64,000 nucleotides of DNA from Rhodocyclaceae bacterium (GCA_020445765.1 JAGRFY010000019.1:62001-126000), one strand, 5' to 3'. Counted from the stretch's first letter, positions 31,602 to 41,062 are shown. Notes: a model not told the origin generated them from the letters alone. A program made the numbers and translations.

Positions 31602-33215
31602 TCAGGCCAGTCGGAATCGGGCGATCGACCGTTGCAGGTCGGCCGAGACGTCTTCGAGGGACTTGGCCGATTCGGCCGTGCTGCGCACCGCTGCGCTGTT
31701 CTCTTCGCTGGCGACGGCGATCTGTTCCACCCGCCGCGCGATGTCGTTGCTGGCAGCCGACTGTTCGCGCAGGGCGCTGGTGATCTCTTCGACCGAGGCG
31801 ACGACGCTGGTCGAGCGGTTGCCGATCTCGGCCATCGTCGCCTGCGCCCGCTGCGACAAGTCGTTGCCGGCGTGTACCCGGTCGACGGCCGCTGACATGC
31901 CGGCCACCGCCTCGCGGGTGACGGTCTGGATCTCGCCGATCATCCGCGTGATGTCCTGGGTCGACTGCCCGGTGCGCTCCGCCAGCTTGCGGACCTCGTC
32001 GGCAACGACGGCAAAGCCACGGCCCTGTTCGCCGGCCCGTGCCGCCTCGATCGCGGCGTTCAGTGCCAGCAGGTTGGTCTGCTCGGCGACTTCGCTGATG
32101 ACCATCACGATCGAGCTGATCTCCTCCGACAGCCGTCCGAGGTCGCGGATGCGGGTGGCGGCGTCCTCGACGGCGGCCGAGGTCTCGCGGTTGCCCTGAA
32201 GCAAGGTCTTCATGACCGCATCGCCTTCGCGCGAGGCATCGCCGGAACTCACCGAAGCCGTTCTCACGTCGCTGGCCCGGTCCGAAACATGGGTGATCGA
32301 CACCGACATCTGCTCGACGCTGGCCGCCATGGCCGAAGCGGACTCGGATTGCTCCTGGGTCGCCGCCGAAATCTGCTCGGTGGTGGTCGCCAGTTCCTCG
32401 CTCATCGCCGAGATGCGCTGGCCATTGTCCTGAAGCTGACCGACGATCTCGCGCAGACCGTCCTGCATGCGGCCGCAGGCGCTCAGCAGGTCGGCGAATT
32501 CGTCGCGGCCGGTGACCTGGACTTCGGTGCTGAGGTCGCCCCCGGCAATGCGTTGGGTCGCATCGCGTGCGGTCGACAGCGAACGCGTGATCGAAGCGGC
32601 GACGCGCAGACTGGTGACCGCGAGCAAAATCGCCACGATCACGCCGATCGCCAGGCTGTAGCGAGTGGTTCCGGCGCGGGTGTCGTCGAAGTTGCGGTCC
32701 GCCTTTGCCGCCTCGGCGAGCGTCGATTCGGCCATCGCCTTGAGGTTGCTGCGTACCGCGTCGACGTGCCTGTCGATTTCGCCGTCAATGCGCTGCACCG
32801 CCGGGTCGACCGCTTCGGCATCGCGCAGCGCCGGCACCAGGCGGGTTTCGAACAGGCTCACGATTTCGTCGATGCCGCGGCGGGCCTCGGCAACGGCACG
32901 CCGTTCGGCATCGTTGTCGGCAGCCGCGGCGAGGGCGTCGAGATCGGCCGCAGCCTCGGTCTCGAGCGCCGAGAACGCCTGTTCGGCAGCGTTCAGGTCG
33001 CGATTGATCACCGCGTCGCCGATGATGCGGTAGAACTGGGCGCCCAGCCGGGAAGCCTCCATGGCGTGGCTGGCGGTCTGAGAGCGGAGGTAGGTCTCGT
33101 CCTGCTGCTCGCCCAGCCGGCGCAGATCTGCGAAGGTCAGGCCGACGAGCAGCGCGACCGCAAGCAGGCTGAGCCCGGCGAGGGCGAAAAGTCGGAATCT
33201 GACGCTGGAGAACAT
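31602..33215 (-). CDS. Methyl-accepting chemotaxis protein
   Basis: 537 residues. TM1 is at about 7-30, a periplasmic four-helix-bundle sensor covers about 31-185 ([19 protein letters not shown]), TM2 is near 186-208, then HAMP ([20 protein letters not shown]). The signalling hairpin tip [21 protein letters not shown] continues with [20 protein letters not shown], so the CheA/CheW-contact region is intact. No C-terminal pentapeptide for CheR is present (ends RSIARFRLA). Ligand unknown. A ribosome site AAGGA precedes ATG. No che genes are nearby. Confidence 0.95.
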   Translation of the reverse strand: MFSSVRFRLFALAGLSLLAVALLVGLTFADLRRLGEQQDETYLRSQTASHAMEASRLGAQFYRIIGDAVINRDLNAAEQAFSALETEAAADLDALAAAADNDAERRAVAEARRGIDEIVSLFETRLVPALRDAEAVDPAVQRIDGEIDRHVDAVRSNLKAMAESTLAEAAKADRNFDDTRAGTTRYSLAIGVIVAILLAVTSLRVAASITRSLSTARDATQRIAGGDLSTEVQVTGRDEFADLLSACGRMQDGLREIVGQLQDNGQRISAMSEELATTTEQISAATQEQSESASAMAASVEQMSVSITHVSDRASDVRTASVSSGDASREGDAVMKTLLQGNRETSAAVEDAATRIRDLGRLSEEISSIVMVISEVAEQTNLLALNAAIEAARAGEQGRGFAVVADEVRKLAERTGQSTQDITRMIGEIQTVTREAVAGMSAAVDRVHAGNDLSQRAQATMAEIGNRSTSVVASVEEITSALREQSAASNDIARRVEQIAVASEENSAAVRSTAESAKSLEDVSADLQRSIARFRLA

Positions 33216-33334
33216 GGCGCGGGTCCTTCTGGATTCGATCGGGATTCGTCAATGTTGCAATACGGCAAACAGTGCCGAAACTTGACGGCGCGAATGCCCG
33301 GTCGGTCGATGTCGCGGTCGCTCTCGGTCCCGGT

Positions 33335-34018
33335 TCAGCGCACACTGGCGCCGCTTCCGTGCGCCTCCGATGCAGGGAGATCGCCGACGCGGCCTTCCCC
33401 GTCGCTGGCCCCTGGGGTGGCGGTCGCCACCGCCGACAGCGCACCTTCCAGCGCGACCCTGGCGACGATGCTGCGATCCAGCGCGAGCCACACCAGCACC
33501 GGCACCAGAGTGGGCAGGATCAGATAGCCGAATTGATAACCGGCGGCGATCGCGTTGACCTGCCAGGCTGCAAACCCGGTCTGTGAAGCGGTCTGGTTGC
33601 CGGCGATCACTGCCACCTGCATCAGCCAGGTCAGGCAGATGCTGGCCGCCTGGAACGGAACCAGTGCGAGGGCCGCCAGCGGCAATCGCCACCACCAGCC
33701 GCGGACACGGCTTGCCAGCAGCAGGGCCGCAGCCAGCGGCGTGCCGTAGGCGTAGCTGAGGACGTGTGCGGTCGGCAGCAGGTCGCCGATCCGCCCGTCC
33801 GGGCTGCGCACGCCGATTGCCGTCACCAGGGTCTGGATGGTGCCTTCGAGTTCGGTGTCGACCACCCAGAAGCCGAAGCCGGCACGCATCAGCTGCTCGG
33901 CCAGCCAGGCGGGCGGTTGCGCAAACCAGGGTCCCGCGGCGGCCCACAGCGGCAGCGTGACGGCCAGCCAGGCCAGCGCCCGCAGGAAGAAGCCGGCAAG
34001 CAGGCTAGTCGGTCGCAT
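33335..34018 (-). CDS. Exosortase H-associated membrane protein
   Basis: 227 residues, with several hydrophobic helices (LLAGFFLRALAWLAVTLPLW; LAAALLLASRVRGWWWRLPL; AGYQFGYLILPTLVPVLVWL). The start overlaps the end of xrtH by 14 bases, the standard arrangement for the XrtH-associated protein. It probably helps XrtH process or sort IPTLxxWG-CTERM substrates in the inner membrane. The soluble tail (ALSAVATATPGASDGEGRV) is low complexity. Function by association, not by a known catalytic motif. Confidence 0.8.
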   Translation of the reverse strand: MRPTSLLAGFFLRALAWLAVTLPLWAAAGPWFAQPPAWLAEQLMRAGFGFWVVDTELEGTIQTLVTAIGVRSPDGRIGDLLPTAHVLSYAYGTPLAAALLLASRVRGWWWRLPLAALALVPFQAASICLTWLMQVAVIAGNQTASQTGFAAWQVNAIAAGYQFGYLILPTLVPVLVWLALDRSIVARVALEGALSAVATATPGASDGEGRVGDLPASEAHGSGASVR

Positions 34019-34505
34019 CGGCGAATTGCCGCTTGGTGACCCAGCGGATCCACAGCAGCCAGACGATGACCACGTCCAGCATGATCAGTGCCTGCCACAG
34101 GTAGAGGTGCGCGAACTCGAACACCGACTGGTTCCAGCCGGCCAGATAGAACAGGGTGATGATGCGGGCGAGGTTGGCGATCTGGATCGCCGCGAAGCCG
34201 GCTACCGCTCCCCACAGCCTGGCGCGCCATTCGGCCGGATAGGCCAACAGCGCGGCCAGCAGGATCAGGCTGGCCTCGACGCCGTTGCAGCCGGCCTCGA
34301 TCGAGACGCCGACGCCGGTCGCGCTGTCGTGCAGGATGTTGCCGTGGGCGAGCACGCTGTCGTCGAAACTGCGCACCAGCGCAGCGCTGGTCGCTGCCAC
34401 CAGCGCGGTCCAAGGCTGGATCACCCAGGCCTGGACCGGCGGCGTCAATTCGGCCACCAGCAGGACCACGACTGCAATCAGGAATATCGACAGGAAGCGC
34501 AGCAT
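34005..34505 (-). CDS. xrtH: Exosortase H (XrtH)
   Basis: 166 residues, the compact XrtH length. The catalytic Cys73 is in SIEAGCNGVEASL, Arg114 in ANLARIITLF and His133 in EFAHLYLW, the exosortase triad, each at the end of a membrane helix. XrtH cleaves and sorts proteins with a C-terminal IPTLxxWG-CTERM signal. I saw no such substrate in this window, so targets lie elsewhere. The upstream 284-base gap to the lysE-family gene holds no obvious gene. Confidence 0.9.
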   Translation of the reverse strand: MLRFLSIFLIAVVVLLVAELTPPVQAWVIQPWTALVAATSAALVRSFDDSVLAHGNILHDSATGVGVSIEAGCNGVEASLILLAALLAYPAEWRARLWGAVAGFAAIQIANLARIITLFYLAGWNQSVFEFAHLYLWQALIMLDVVIVWLLWIRWVTKRQFADATD

Positions 34506-34788
34506 TGCGGGTGTCGGTCCTCACCAGGACATGTCCATCGGCGATGGGGTCAGCGGCCGATTCAAGCGAGGCCGACATGCGGCGGACATTCTGAATCAAT
34601 CGCGCGTTCGGCACCATCGACCAATCCCGTGGGCCGGCGATCGGGCGGTGCGCGCCGTCTCGTCCGATCGGAACGATGCGATGGTAGGCGCGACCGGCCA
34701 ACGATGGCGCGCACGCCGCTACGGGCTGCCGCGCCGAGGCGACAGGCGGCGCACGGCGCTTGACTGCGCCCCCCCGGTGGCCGCTCTA

Positions 34789-35442
34789 ATGACGCCTTCG
34801 AAACCACCTGCGGCCGGCACCGTGAGCCCCGAGAGCGCCCTCGCCTTCTTCTTCGCCATCTTCGTCTTCGGCATCACGCCGGGTCCCGGCGTATTCGCGG
34901 TGCTCGCCCGTGCCCTCGGCAATGGTGCCCGCGCCTGCGTCTTCCTGTCGCTCGGCATGGTGGTCAGCGACATTGCCTATCTGATCTTTGCCTGTCTCGG
35001 CCTGGCGGCGATCGCGCACAACTGGAGCGAGCTGTTCACGGCGGTACGCTGGCTCGGCGCCGCCTATCTGGTCTGGCTCGGCATCGGTATCTGGCGCGCG
35101 CCGGTCGCCGACGGCATCGACGGCGCCGCGGTGCCGCCGGCGTCACGCCGCGCGAGCTTCTTCCAGGGTTTCGTGATTTCGGCCTCGAACCCCAAGGTGA
35201 TCCTGTTCTACGTCGCCTTCCTGCCGAGCTTCATGGATCTCGCCAGCCTGAGCGCGATCGACATCGCGTTGGCCTCGGCGTTGACGCTGGTCGCGCTGAT
35301 GGCCGGACTGATGCTGATCGCGGCCGGGGCCGCCCGGGCGCGGCGCCTGTTCCGGTCAGCCCGTGCGACCCGGCTGCTGAACCGCAGTGCCGGCACCATC
35401 ATGATCGGCGCCGGCGCCTACCTGGCGAGCCGCAGCGGATGA
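34789..35442 (+). CDS. LysE/RhtB family exporter
   Basis: 217 residues. The N-terminal FGITPGPGVFAVLARALGNG, with ITPGP, is the LysE/RhtB signature. Six transmembrane helices are predicted; FVISASNPKVILFYVAFLP is the second family block. It probably exports an amino acid or a homoserine-like metabolite by proton antiport. Start choice is uncertain: no strong ribosome site before ATG 34789, and GTG at 34822 is also possible. It overlaps the next exporter gene as ATGA. Confidence 0.9.
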   Translation: MTPSKPPAAGTVSPESALAFFFAIFVFGITPGPGVFAVLARALGNGARACVFLSLGMVVSDIAYLIFACLGLAAIAHNWSELFTAVRWLGAAYLVWLGIGIWRAPVADGIDGAAVPPASRRASFFQGFVISASNPKVILFYVAFLPSFMDLASLSAIDIALASALTLVALMAGLMLIAAGAARARRLFRSARATRLLNRSAGTIMIGAGAYLASRSG

Positions 35443-36320
35443 AGCCGGTCGACGTCGCGCTGGCGCTGGTCGTGGTGCTGGTGTGGGGTCTCAATTTCGT
35501 CGTCATCAAGGCCGGCGTCGGCGAGGTGCCGCCATTGCTGCTCGGTGCCCTGCGCTTCCTCGCCGCAGCCTTGCCGGCGGTGCTCTTCCTGCAGCCGCCG
35601 AAACTGCCTCTGCGCCTCTACGTCGGCTACGGTCTGACCATCGCGCTCGGCCAGTTCGCCTTTCTGTTCACGGCGATCCACATCGGCATGCCGTCGGGTC
35701 TGGCTTCGCTGGTGCTGCAGTCGCAGGCGCTGTTCACGATGTTGTTCGCCGCCGTCTGGCTCGGCGAGCGCTGGCGGCCCGAGCAACTCGCCGGATTGCT
35801 GCTGGCAGCCCTCGGACTGGTCGCGATCGGATCGACTCACGGCGGTTCGATGCCGTTGGCCGGTTTCGTCATGACGCTGGCGGCTGCCGCGAGCTGGGGA
35901 CTCGGCAATGTCGTCGGCCGCGGGCTCTCCCGCCACGGCCCGGTCAACATGCTGGCGTTCATGGTCTGGGCCAGCCTGGTGCCGCCCGTGCCGTTTCTCG
36001 CACTGTCGCTGGCGATCGAGGGGCCGCAGGCCATTGTTGCGGCGATCGAAGGCTTCGGCTGGCTGGCGGGCGGTGCGGTGCTGTACCTGGCGTGGGCGGC
36101 CACCTTGCTCGGCTACGGATTGTGGAGCCACCTGCTGGCCCGCTATCCGGCCAACCAGGTCGCGCCGTTTCCGTTGCTGGTGCCACTGGTCGGCCTCACC
36201 GCCGGCTGGCTGGTCTATGACGAGGCACTGCAGCGGGCGCATTTCGCCGGCGGAGCGCTGCTGATGCTCGGGCTCGCCGTCAATCTGTTCGGCCATCGAC
36301 TGCGTCGCCGCGCTGGCTGA
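35439..36320 (+). CDS. EamA (DMT superfamily) transporter
   Basis: 293 residues, ten hydrophobic helices in two EamA repeats. The opening LALVVVLVWGLNFVVIKAGV and LLLGALRFLAAALPAVLFLQ are typical of the RhaT/YdcZ EamA group; the second half repeats the pattern (NMLAFMVWASLVPPVPFLAL). Likely exports small metabolites or amino acids. It is coupled to the LysE gene by an ATGA overlap, so the two may share a substrate class or a common inducer. Confidence 0.92.
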   Translation: MKPVDVALALVVVLVWGLNFVVIKAGVGEVPPLLLGALRFLAAALPAVLFLQPPKLPLRLYVGYGLTIALGQFAFLFTAIHIGMPSGLASLVLQSQALFTMLFAAVWLGERWRPEQLAGLLLAALGLVAIGSTHGGSMPLAGFVMTLAAAASWGLGNVVGRGLSRHGPVNMLAFMVWASLVPPVPFLALSLAIEGPQAIVAAIEGFGWLAGGAVLYLAWAATLLGYGLWSHLLARYPANQVAPFPLLVPLVGLTAGWLVYDEALQRAHFAGGALLMLGLAVNLFGHRLRRRAG

Positions 36321-36331
36321 CCACCCGGCGC

Positions 36332-37117
36332 TCAGCCGTTGTCGCCGTCGAGCAGGTCGCCGATGCCGCCGAGGATCGATCCTTCGCCGCGCCGCGCGCC
36401 GCCGGGCCCCGAATTGACGATGCGACCGGCCAATCTTGACAGTGGCAGCGACTGCAGCCAGATCCGCCCCGGTCCGCGCAGGGTCGCGAAGAACAGCCCT
36501 TCGCCGCCGAAGATCGCGGACTTGAGTTTGCCGACGTACTGGATGTCGAAGTCCACCGACGGCGTGTAAGCCACCACGCAGCCGGTGTCGACCCGCAGCA
36601 GCTCGCCGGCCGCCAGATCGCGCTCCAACAGGGTGCCGCCGGCGTGCACGAAGGCCATGCCGTCGCCTTCGAGCTTCTGCATGATGAAGCCCTCGCCACC
36701 GAAGAAGCCGGTGCCCAGTCGACGCTGCAGCGCAATGCCGAGGGAGACACCCTTGGCGGCGCAGACGAAGGAATCCTTCTGGCAGATCAGCGTGCCGCCG
36801 AGGCTCGCCAGGTCGATCGGCACGATGCGGCCGGGATAGGGTGCGGCAAAGGCCACCCGCGCCTTGCCCCGGCCTTCGTGGTGGAACACCGTCGTGAACA
36901 GCGATTCGCCGGTGACCAGGCGCTTGCCGGCGCCGAGCAGCTTGCCGAACAGGCCGCCCTGATCGGCCGAGCCGTCACCGAACACGGTGTCCATCTCGAT
37001 GCCGGCCTGCATGTACATCATCGCCCCGGCCTCGCCGACCGCGGCCTCGCCGGGGTCGAGTTCGACTTCGACGTATTGCATGTCGGTGCCGAAGATCTCG
37101 TAATCCACCACATCCAT
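36332..37117 (-). CDS. AIM24/TIGR00266 family protein
   Basis: 261 residues from ATG at 37117 ([20 protein letters not shown]), with AGGCAAGGA upstream. The AIM24/TIGR00266 family is a beta-rich tandem-domain fold; here [36 protein letters not shown] and [20 protein letters not shown] are the repeated blocks. No membrane segment. Function in bacteria is not established; mitochondrial Aim24 affects membrane organisation. The gene precedes tupC on the same strand reading (upstream end 42 bases from tupC's stop), so it may be cotranscribed with the ABC genes. Confidence 0.88.
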   Translation of the reverse strand: MDVVDYEIFGTDMQYVEVELDPGEAAVGEAGAMMYMQAGIEMDTVFGDGSADQGGLFGKLLGAGKRLVTGESLFTTVFHHEGRGKARVAFAAPYPGRIVPIDLASLGGTLICQKDSFVCAAKGVSLGIALQRRLGTGFFGGEGFIMQKLEGDGMAFVHAGGTLLERDLAAGELLRVDTGCVVAYTPSVDFDIQYVGKLKSAIFGGEGLFFATLRGPGRIWLQSLPLSRLAGRIVNSGPGGARRGEGSILGGIGDLLDGDNG

Positions 37118-37159
37118 GGTCCTTGCCTCCCGTAGCTCGGGCGCCGCCAAGGCGCCGGT

Positions 37160-37879
37160 TCATTCGTCGAAGCGGATCCGCCAAGGCAGTTCCGCCTGGA
37201 TGAAGCGGCGGGCCGCGTTGGAGCGGGGCCGGGCGAAGAACTGCCGGGCAGGTGCATGTTCCTGCACGCGACCATCAGCGAGAAAGATGACGTCGTCGGC
37301 CAGCCGCGTCGCCTGGCCGAGGTTGTGGGTCGTCATCAGCACCTTGCAGCCGTCGGTGCGGATGCCGCGGATGATGTCCTCGACCGCATCGACCGCCGAC
37401 GGGTCGAGGCTGGCGGTCGGCTCGTCGAGCAGCAACAGCCGGGGTTGTACCGCCCACGCCCGCGCCAGCGCCAGCCGCTGGCGCTCGCCGCCGGACAGCA
37501 GGCGCGCGCTGTCGGCGGCGCGATCTGCCAGCCCGACCCGTTCGAGCATCTCGTGTGCGCGCCGGCGGCGCTCGCGGCGGCCGAAGGCCAGCGGCTTCAT
37601 GCCGAGGGCAGCGTTGTCGAGCACGCTCGCGCGCAGGATCATCGGCTGCTGGAAGACCATCGCGACCGCCTCGTCCGGCCGGCTCGCCGCGCCCCAGGTG
37701 AGCCGACCCTCGCTGACCGGCTGCAGGCCGGCGATCATCCGCAGCAGCACGGTCTTGCCGACCCCGTTCGGCCCGAGCAGGATGCTGATGCCGTCGCCGT
37801 CGAGCTGCAGGTCGATCCCGCTGAGCACGCATTGGCCGTCGGGCCGAAAGCCGACGCCGGCGAGTTCGATCGGGAACAT
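37160..37879 (-). CDS. Tungstate/molybdate-type ABC transporter ATPase (TupC-like)
   Basis: 239 residues. Walker A GPNGVGKT (near 36-43), Q-loop VFQQP, signature LLSGGERQRLALARAW, Walker B LLLLDEPTASLDP and H-loop TTHNLGQATRLADD are all present. It lacks the C-terminal molybdate-sensing domain of ModC, and pairs with a TupB-like permease, so tungstate-type. Start of this gene and stop of tupB share one base (TGATG), giving tight coupling. Confidence 0.85.
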   Translation of the reverse strand: MFPIELAGVGFRPDGQCVLSGIDLQLDGDGISILLGPNGVGKTVLLRMIAGLQPVSEGRLTWGAASRPDEAVAMVFQQPMILRASVLDNAALGMKPLAFGRRERRRRAHEMLERVGLADRAADSARLLSGGERQRLALARAWAVQPRLLLLDEPTASLDPSAVDAVEDIIRGIRTDGCKVLMTTHNLGQATRLADDVIFLADGRVQEHAPARQFFARPRSNAARRFIQAELPWRIRFDE

Positions 37880-38574
37880 CAGGCGTAGCGCCTCATTGCC
37901 CAGCGCCGGATGTGGAAGGCAGCGGCATTCAAGGCCAGCACCACTGCCATCAGCACGATGCCGAGCGCGATCGCCAGCGGCAGGTCGCCCTTGCTGGTCT
38001 CGAGCGCGATCGCGGTGGTCATCACCCGGGTGACGTGGTCGATGTTGCCGCCGACGATCATCACCGCGCCGACCTCGGACATGGCCCGGCCGATGCCCGC
38101 CAGCAGCGCGACCAGCAGTGAATGGCGGCAGTCGTGGATCAGGGTCTGCATGCTCTGGCCGCGGCTGAAGCCCATCACCCGCAATTCCGGCGCGTACTCG
38201 CGCCAGGCATCTTCGACGATCGGCCGGGTCAGCGCGGCGATCAGCGGCACCACCAGCATCATCTGGGCGATCACCATCGCCCCGGGCGAGAACAGCAGGC
38301 CGAGACTGCCGAAGGGTCCGGAGCGCGACAGCGCCAGATAGACGACGACACCGACCACCACCGACGGCAGTCCCATCAGCCCGTTGACCAGCACCACCAG
38401 CAGGTTGCGTCCGCGAAACTCCGCCACCGCCAGCCAGGCGCCGAGCGGCAGGCCGATCAGCGCGCCGAGCACGACCGCGGTCAACGACACCCGCAGCGAC
38501 AGCCAGACGATATCGACCAGCGTGCGGTCGAAGCTGCCGAGCAGGCGCAGCGCTGCGAACAAGGTGTCGATCAT
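37879..38574 (-). CDS. Tungstate/molybdate-type ABC transporter permease (TupB-like)
   Basis: 231 residues, five or six helices. The EAA loop IVEDAWREYAPELRVMGFSR and RAMSEVGAVMIVGGNIDHVT match TupB/WtpB-type permeases, which import tungstate or molybdate. A binding-protein gene (TupA) is not in the window, which is unusual because tupABC is generally contiguous. Divergent, 85 bases away, is moeA, whose product inserts Mo or W into molybdopterin, supporting an oxyanion substrate. Metal choice is inference. Confidence 0.85.
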   Translation of the reverse strand: MIDTLFAALRLLGSFDRTLVDIVWLSLRVSLTAVVLGALIGLPLGAWLAVAEFRGRNLLVVLVNGLMGLPSVVVGVVVYLALSRSGPFGSLGLLFSPGAMVIAQMMLVVPLIAALTRPIVEDAWREYAPELRVMGFSRGQSMQTLIHDCRHSLLVALLAGIGRAMSEVGAVMIVGGNIDHVTRVMTTAIALETSKGDLPLAIALGIVLMAVVLALNAAAFHIRRWAMRRYA

Positions 38575-38659
38575 GGTCCGGGCATTATCATACGGGGCCT
38601 AGGAGCGCGATTTTACCCGGGCGCCGGAGGCGCCGGCCCGGATCGACGAGGAAACCGCC

Positions 38660-39904
38660 ATGACCCAGCCCAAGCCCACTCCCCAGGATCCGAAGCTCAC
38701 CGTGGCCGAGGCCCGGCAGCATCTGCTGACGACCTTGACCCCGGTGGCCGGCTGGGAGTGCGTGGCCATCCGCGACGCCCTCGGGCGCGTGCTGTCGCGG
38801 CCGGTGATCGCACCATTCGACGTGCCGGCCCACGACAATTCGGCGATGGACGGCTTCGCGGTGCGCTTCGAGGATCTGGCCGCGGACGGCGAGACCGGGC
38901 TCAAGGTGGTCGGGACCGCCTATGCCGGGCGCGCGTTTTCGGGCATCGTCGGCGCCGGACAGGCGGTGCGGGTGATGACCGGTGCCGTCGTGCCGCAAGG
39001 GTCGGACACCATCGTCGTGCAGGAGGTGGCCCGGGTCGAGGGCGACCGGGTGATCGTGCCGGCCGGCCGGAAGCGAGGCCAGAATCTGCGCCGGGCAGGC
39101 GAGGACCTGGCCCGCGGCAAACCGGCGCTGGCCGCCGGCAAGCGCGTCGGCGCCGCCGACCTCGGCCTGCTGGCGTCGCTCGGTGTCGCCGAGGTCACGG
39201 TGTTCCGACGCCTGCGGGTGGCGTTCATGTCCACCGGCGACGAAATCGCGTCGATCGGCAATCCGCTCGGGCCCGGCCAGGTCTATGACAGCAACCGCTA
39301 TACGCTGCACGCCGCGCTGACCGCGCTCGGCGTCGACCTGGTGGACATGGGCGTCATCCGCGACCGGCCGGAACTGATCGAGGAGGCCTTCCGCACCGCC
39401 GCGGCGAGTGCCGACGTGGTCATCACCTCCGGCGGCGTGTCGGTCGGTGAAGCCGATTTCGTCCGCGACCTGATGGCGCGCCTGGGTGAGGTGCGCTTCT
39501 GGAAGCTCGACATCAAGCCGGGACGGCCGATGGCCTTCGGCCGGGTCGGCGACGCCTGGTTGTTCGGCCTGCCCGGCAACCCGGTGGCAGTGATGGTGAG
39601 CTATGCCCAGTTCGTGGTCGATTCGCTCCTGAGGTTGATGGGGGTCGACCCGCTGCCGGCGCGGCCCACCTTCGAGGTGCCCTGCGACGATCCGATCCGC
39701 AAGAACCCGGGGCGCCGCGAGTTTCCCCGCGGCGAGCTCTATCAGGCCGGTGACGGCTGGCGGGTGCGGCTGGCCGGCAACCAGGGTTCCGGCGTGCTTC
39801 GCTCGATGGCCGAGGCCAACTGCTTCATCGTGCTCGACGAGTCGCGCGGCAGCGTGGCTGCCGGCGACACCGTCGAGGTGCAGTTGTTCGACGGCCTGTT
39901 CTGA
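38660..39904 (+). CDS. moeA: Molybdopterin molybdotransferase MoeA
   Basis: 414 residues with GAGGAAA upstream. Domain blocks typical of MoeA are seen: PAHDNSAMDGFAVRFED, GQAVRVMTGAVVPQGSDTIV, then MSTGDEIASIGNPLGPGQVYDSNR, ITSGGVSVGEADFVRDL and LPGNPVAVMVSY. MoeA inserts molybdate into adenylylated molybdopterin, the last step of Moco synthesis. The C-terminal domain IV begins near 330. It diverges from the tungstate/molybdate ABC genes, a functionally consistent pairing. No mog, moaA or mobA is nearby. Confidence 0.96.
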   Translation: MTQPKPTPQDPKLTVAEARQHLLTTLTPVAGWECVAIRDALGRVLSRPVIAPFDVPAHDNSAMDGFAVRFEDLAADGETGLKVVGTAYAGRAFSGIVGAGQAVRVMTGAVVPQGSDTIVVQEVARVEGDRVIVPAGRKRGQNLRRAGEDLARGKPALAAGKRVGAADLGLLASLGVAEVTVFRRLRVAFMSTGDEIASIGNPLGPGQVYDSNRYTLHAALTALGVDLVDMGVIRDRPELIEEAFRTAAASADVVITSGGVSVGEADFVRDLMARLGEVRFWKLDIKPGRPMAFGRVGDAWLFGLPGNPVAVMVSYAQFVVDSLLRLMGVDPLPARPTFEVPCDDPIRKNPGRREFPRGELYQAGDGWRVRLAGNQGSGVLRSMAEANCFIVLDESRGSVAAGDTVEVQLFDGLF

Positions 39905-39919
39905 GTGCTCGGCACCGAC

Positions 39920-40831
39920 TCAGCGTCGGCCGCCATCCGCCGCCAGCGGTCGCCAGCGCGGCGGCAGCAGCCGGCCCAGGGTACGCCACTGGTGCAGTGC
40001 CAGACCGAGCAGTATCAGGCCGCTGCCGAGCCCGATGCGCGCATCGAGCGCCTCGCCATTGACCCAGTGGCCGAGCAGCAGCGCCAGCACTGGGGTCATC
40101 AGGGTCACCAGTGCGACCTGCGAGGCGGCCAGGTGCTTGATCACGTAGTAGTACAGCGTGAAGCTCAGCAAGGAGCCGAACACGCCGAGATAGACGATCG
40201 CCCCGATCGCACGTTCAGGCGGCGCCGACGGCAGCGTGCCGTCGTCGATCCACCATTGCAGCGCGAACATCGGCAGCGCCACCAGCAGGGTTCCGAAGGT
40301 CGTCGCCAACGGCGGATTGTCGCCGCCGATGCGTTTCAGCGCGACCAGGCTGGCCGAATGCACGAGCGACGCCAGCAGCAGCGCAAGCAGGCCGGCGGTG
40401 CCGTCCTGGCCCTCGTCGCCCTGCAGGAAGATCAGCGCCAGACCACCGATCGCCAGCGCGACGCCGGATAGCGCGATGCGCCCGGGCGGCGGTTCGGTCC
40501 GGCACGAGGCGGCGATCAGCGAGGTCAGCAGCGGCGACAGGCCGAAGATCACCGAGATCAGGCCCGAACGGACCTCGCCCGCGCCCCAATAGACCAGCGA
40601 CATGGCGAGGTACAGGCTGACGCCGCTCACCAGGTACAGCGCGCGGGCGCGGGGATGGAAGGGCACCGGCCGGCGCCACAGCATGAGCACCGCGAGCGCC
40701 AGCAGGACGCTGACCAGCATCCGCGAGAACACCGCGAAGCTGAAGCCGACGCCGTCGGCACTCCATTGCACGGCCAGCGGCGTCGTGCTCCAGGTCAGCA
40801 CCAGGCAGATGTAGGCGGCGGGAACGGACAT
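39920..40831 (-). CDS. EamA (DMT superfamily) transporter, with candidate upstream attenuator
   Basis: 303 residues from ATG at 40831 (MSVPAAYICLVLTWSTTPLA; GAGG upstream). Ten hydrophobic helices in two EamA repeats (LYLAMSLVYWGAGEVRSGLI; IVYLGVFGSLLSFTLYYYVI). Likely metabolite or amino-acid export. The 5' region is special: a 30-codon leader frame and a terminator hairpin precede it within 240 bases, suggesting attenuation. The 22-codon in-frame extension upstream of ATG 40831 would cross the region after the terminator and looks non-native. The stop is 16 bases from that of convergent moeA. Confidence 0.9.
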   Translation of the reverse strand: MSVPAAYICLVLTWSTTPLAVQWSADGVGFSFAVFSRMLVSVLLALAVLMLWRRPVPFHPRARALYLVSGVSLYLAMSLVYWGAGEVRSGLISVIFGLSPLLTSLIAASCRTEPPPGRIALSGVALAIGGLALIFLQGDEGQDGTAGLLALLLASLVHSASLVALKRIGGDNPPLATTFGTLLVALPMFALQWWIDDGTLPSAPPERAIGAIVYLGVFGSLLSFTLYYYVIKHLAASQVALVTLMTPVLALLLGHWVNGEALDARIGLGSGLILLGLALHQWRTLGRLLPPRWRPLAADGGRR

Positions 40832-40905
40832 CGTGGTTTCCTCGAAGGGCGCCGCGGATCGGCGGCGGTCGTTCGGCCAGGGCCGGTTCAGGGTCATTGG
40901 GGGCG

Positions 40906-40935
40906 AAAAAAAGGCCGCGGTGTCGGTCCGCGGCC
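40906..40935 (-). terminator. Rho-independent terminator / possible attenuator
   Basis: On the minus strand a perfect 8-bp GC stem (40928-40935 with 40913-40920) and 7-base loop are followed by seven T residues (40912-40906). It lies between the leader frame and the EamA gene start at 40831. Either it ends the transcript of the GGDEF-EAL gene, or it is a conditional attenuator for the exporter. A second perfect stem (GGGCGCA/TGCGCCC) directly follows the leader stop. Confidence 0.8.
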
Positions 40936-40969
40936 TGCTTCGAACGGTGGGGCGCAGCGTGCGCCCGAC

Positions 40970-41062
40970 TTACCGCAACGGCCCCGGAGACGCGACGACG
41001 CGCCACGCGTGCAGCGCACGTCGGCGGATCGGCATCGGGCGGAAACGGGTCAGTCTGAGCAT
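40970..41062 (-). CDS. Candidate 30-residue leader peptide
   Basis: ATG at 41062 to TAA at 40970 encodes MLRLTRFRPMPIRRRALHAW then RVVASPGPLR, with ten Arg and two Leu-rich starts. It lies 32 bases after the GGDEF-EAL stop and is followed by a stem-loop and then a T-tailed terminator, the usual order leader-pause-terminator of attenuators. The Arg-rich stretch (five Arg within residues 13-21) could make translation rate report Arg-tRNA, or the peptide may simply be chance. Ribosome site is weak. Confidence 0.4.
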   Translation of the reverse strand: MLRLTRFRPMPIRRRALHAWRVVASPGPLR

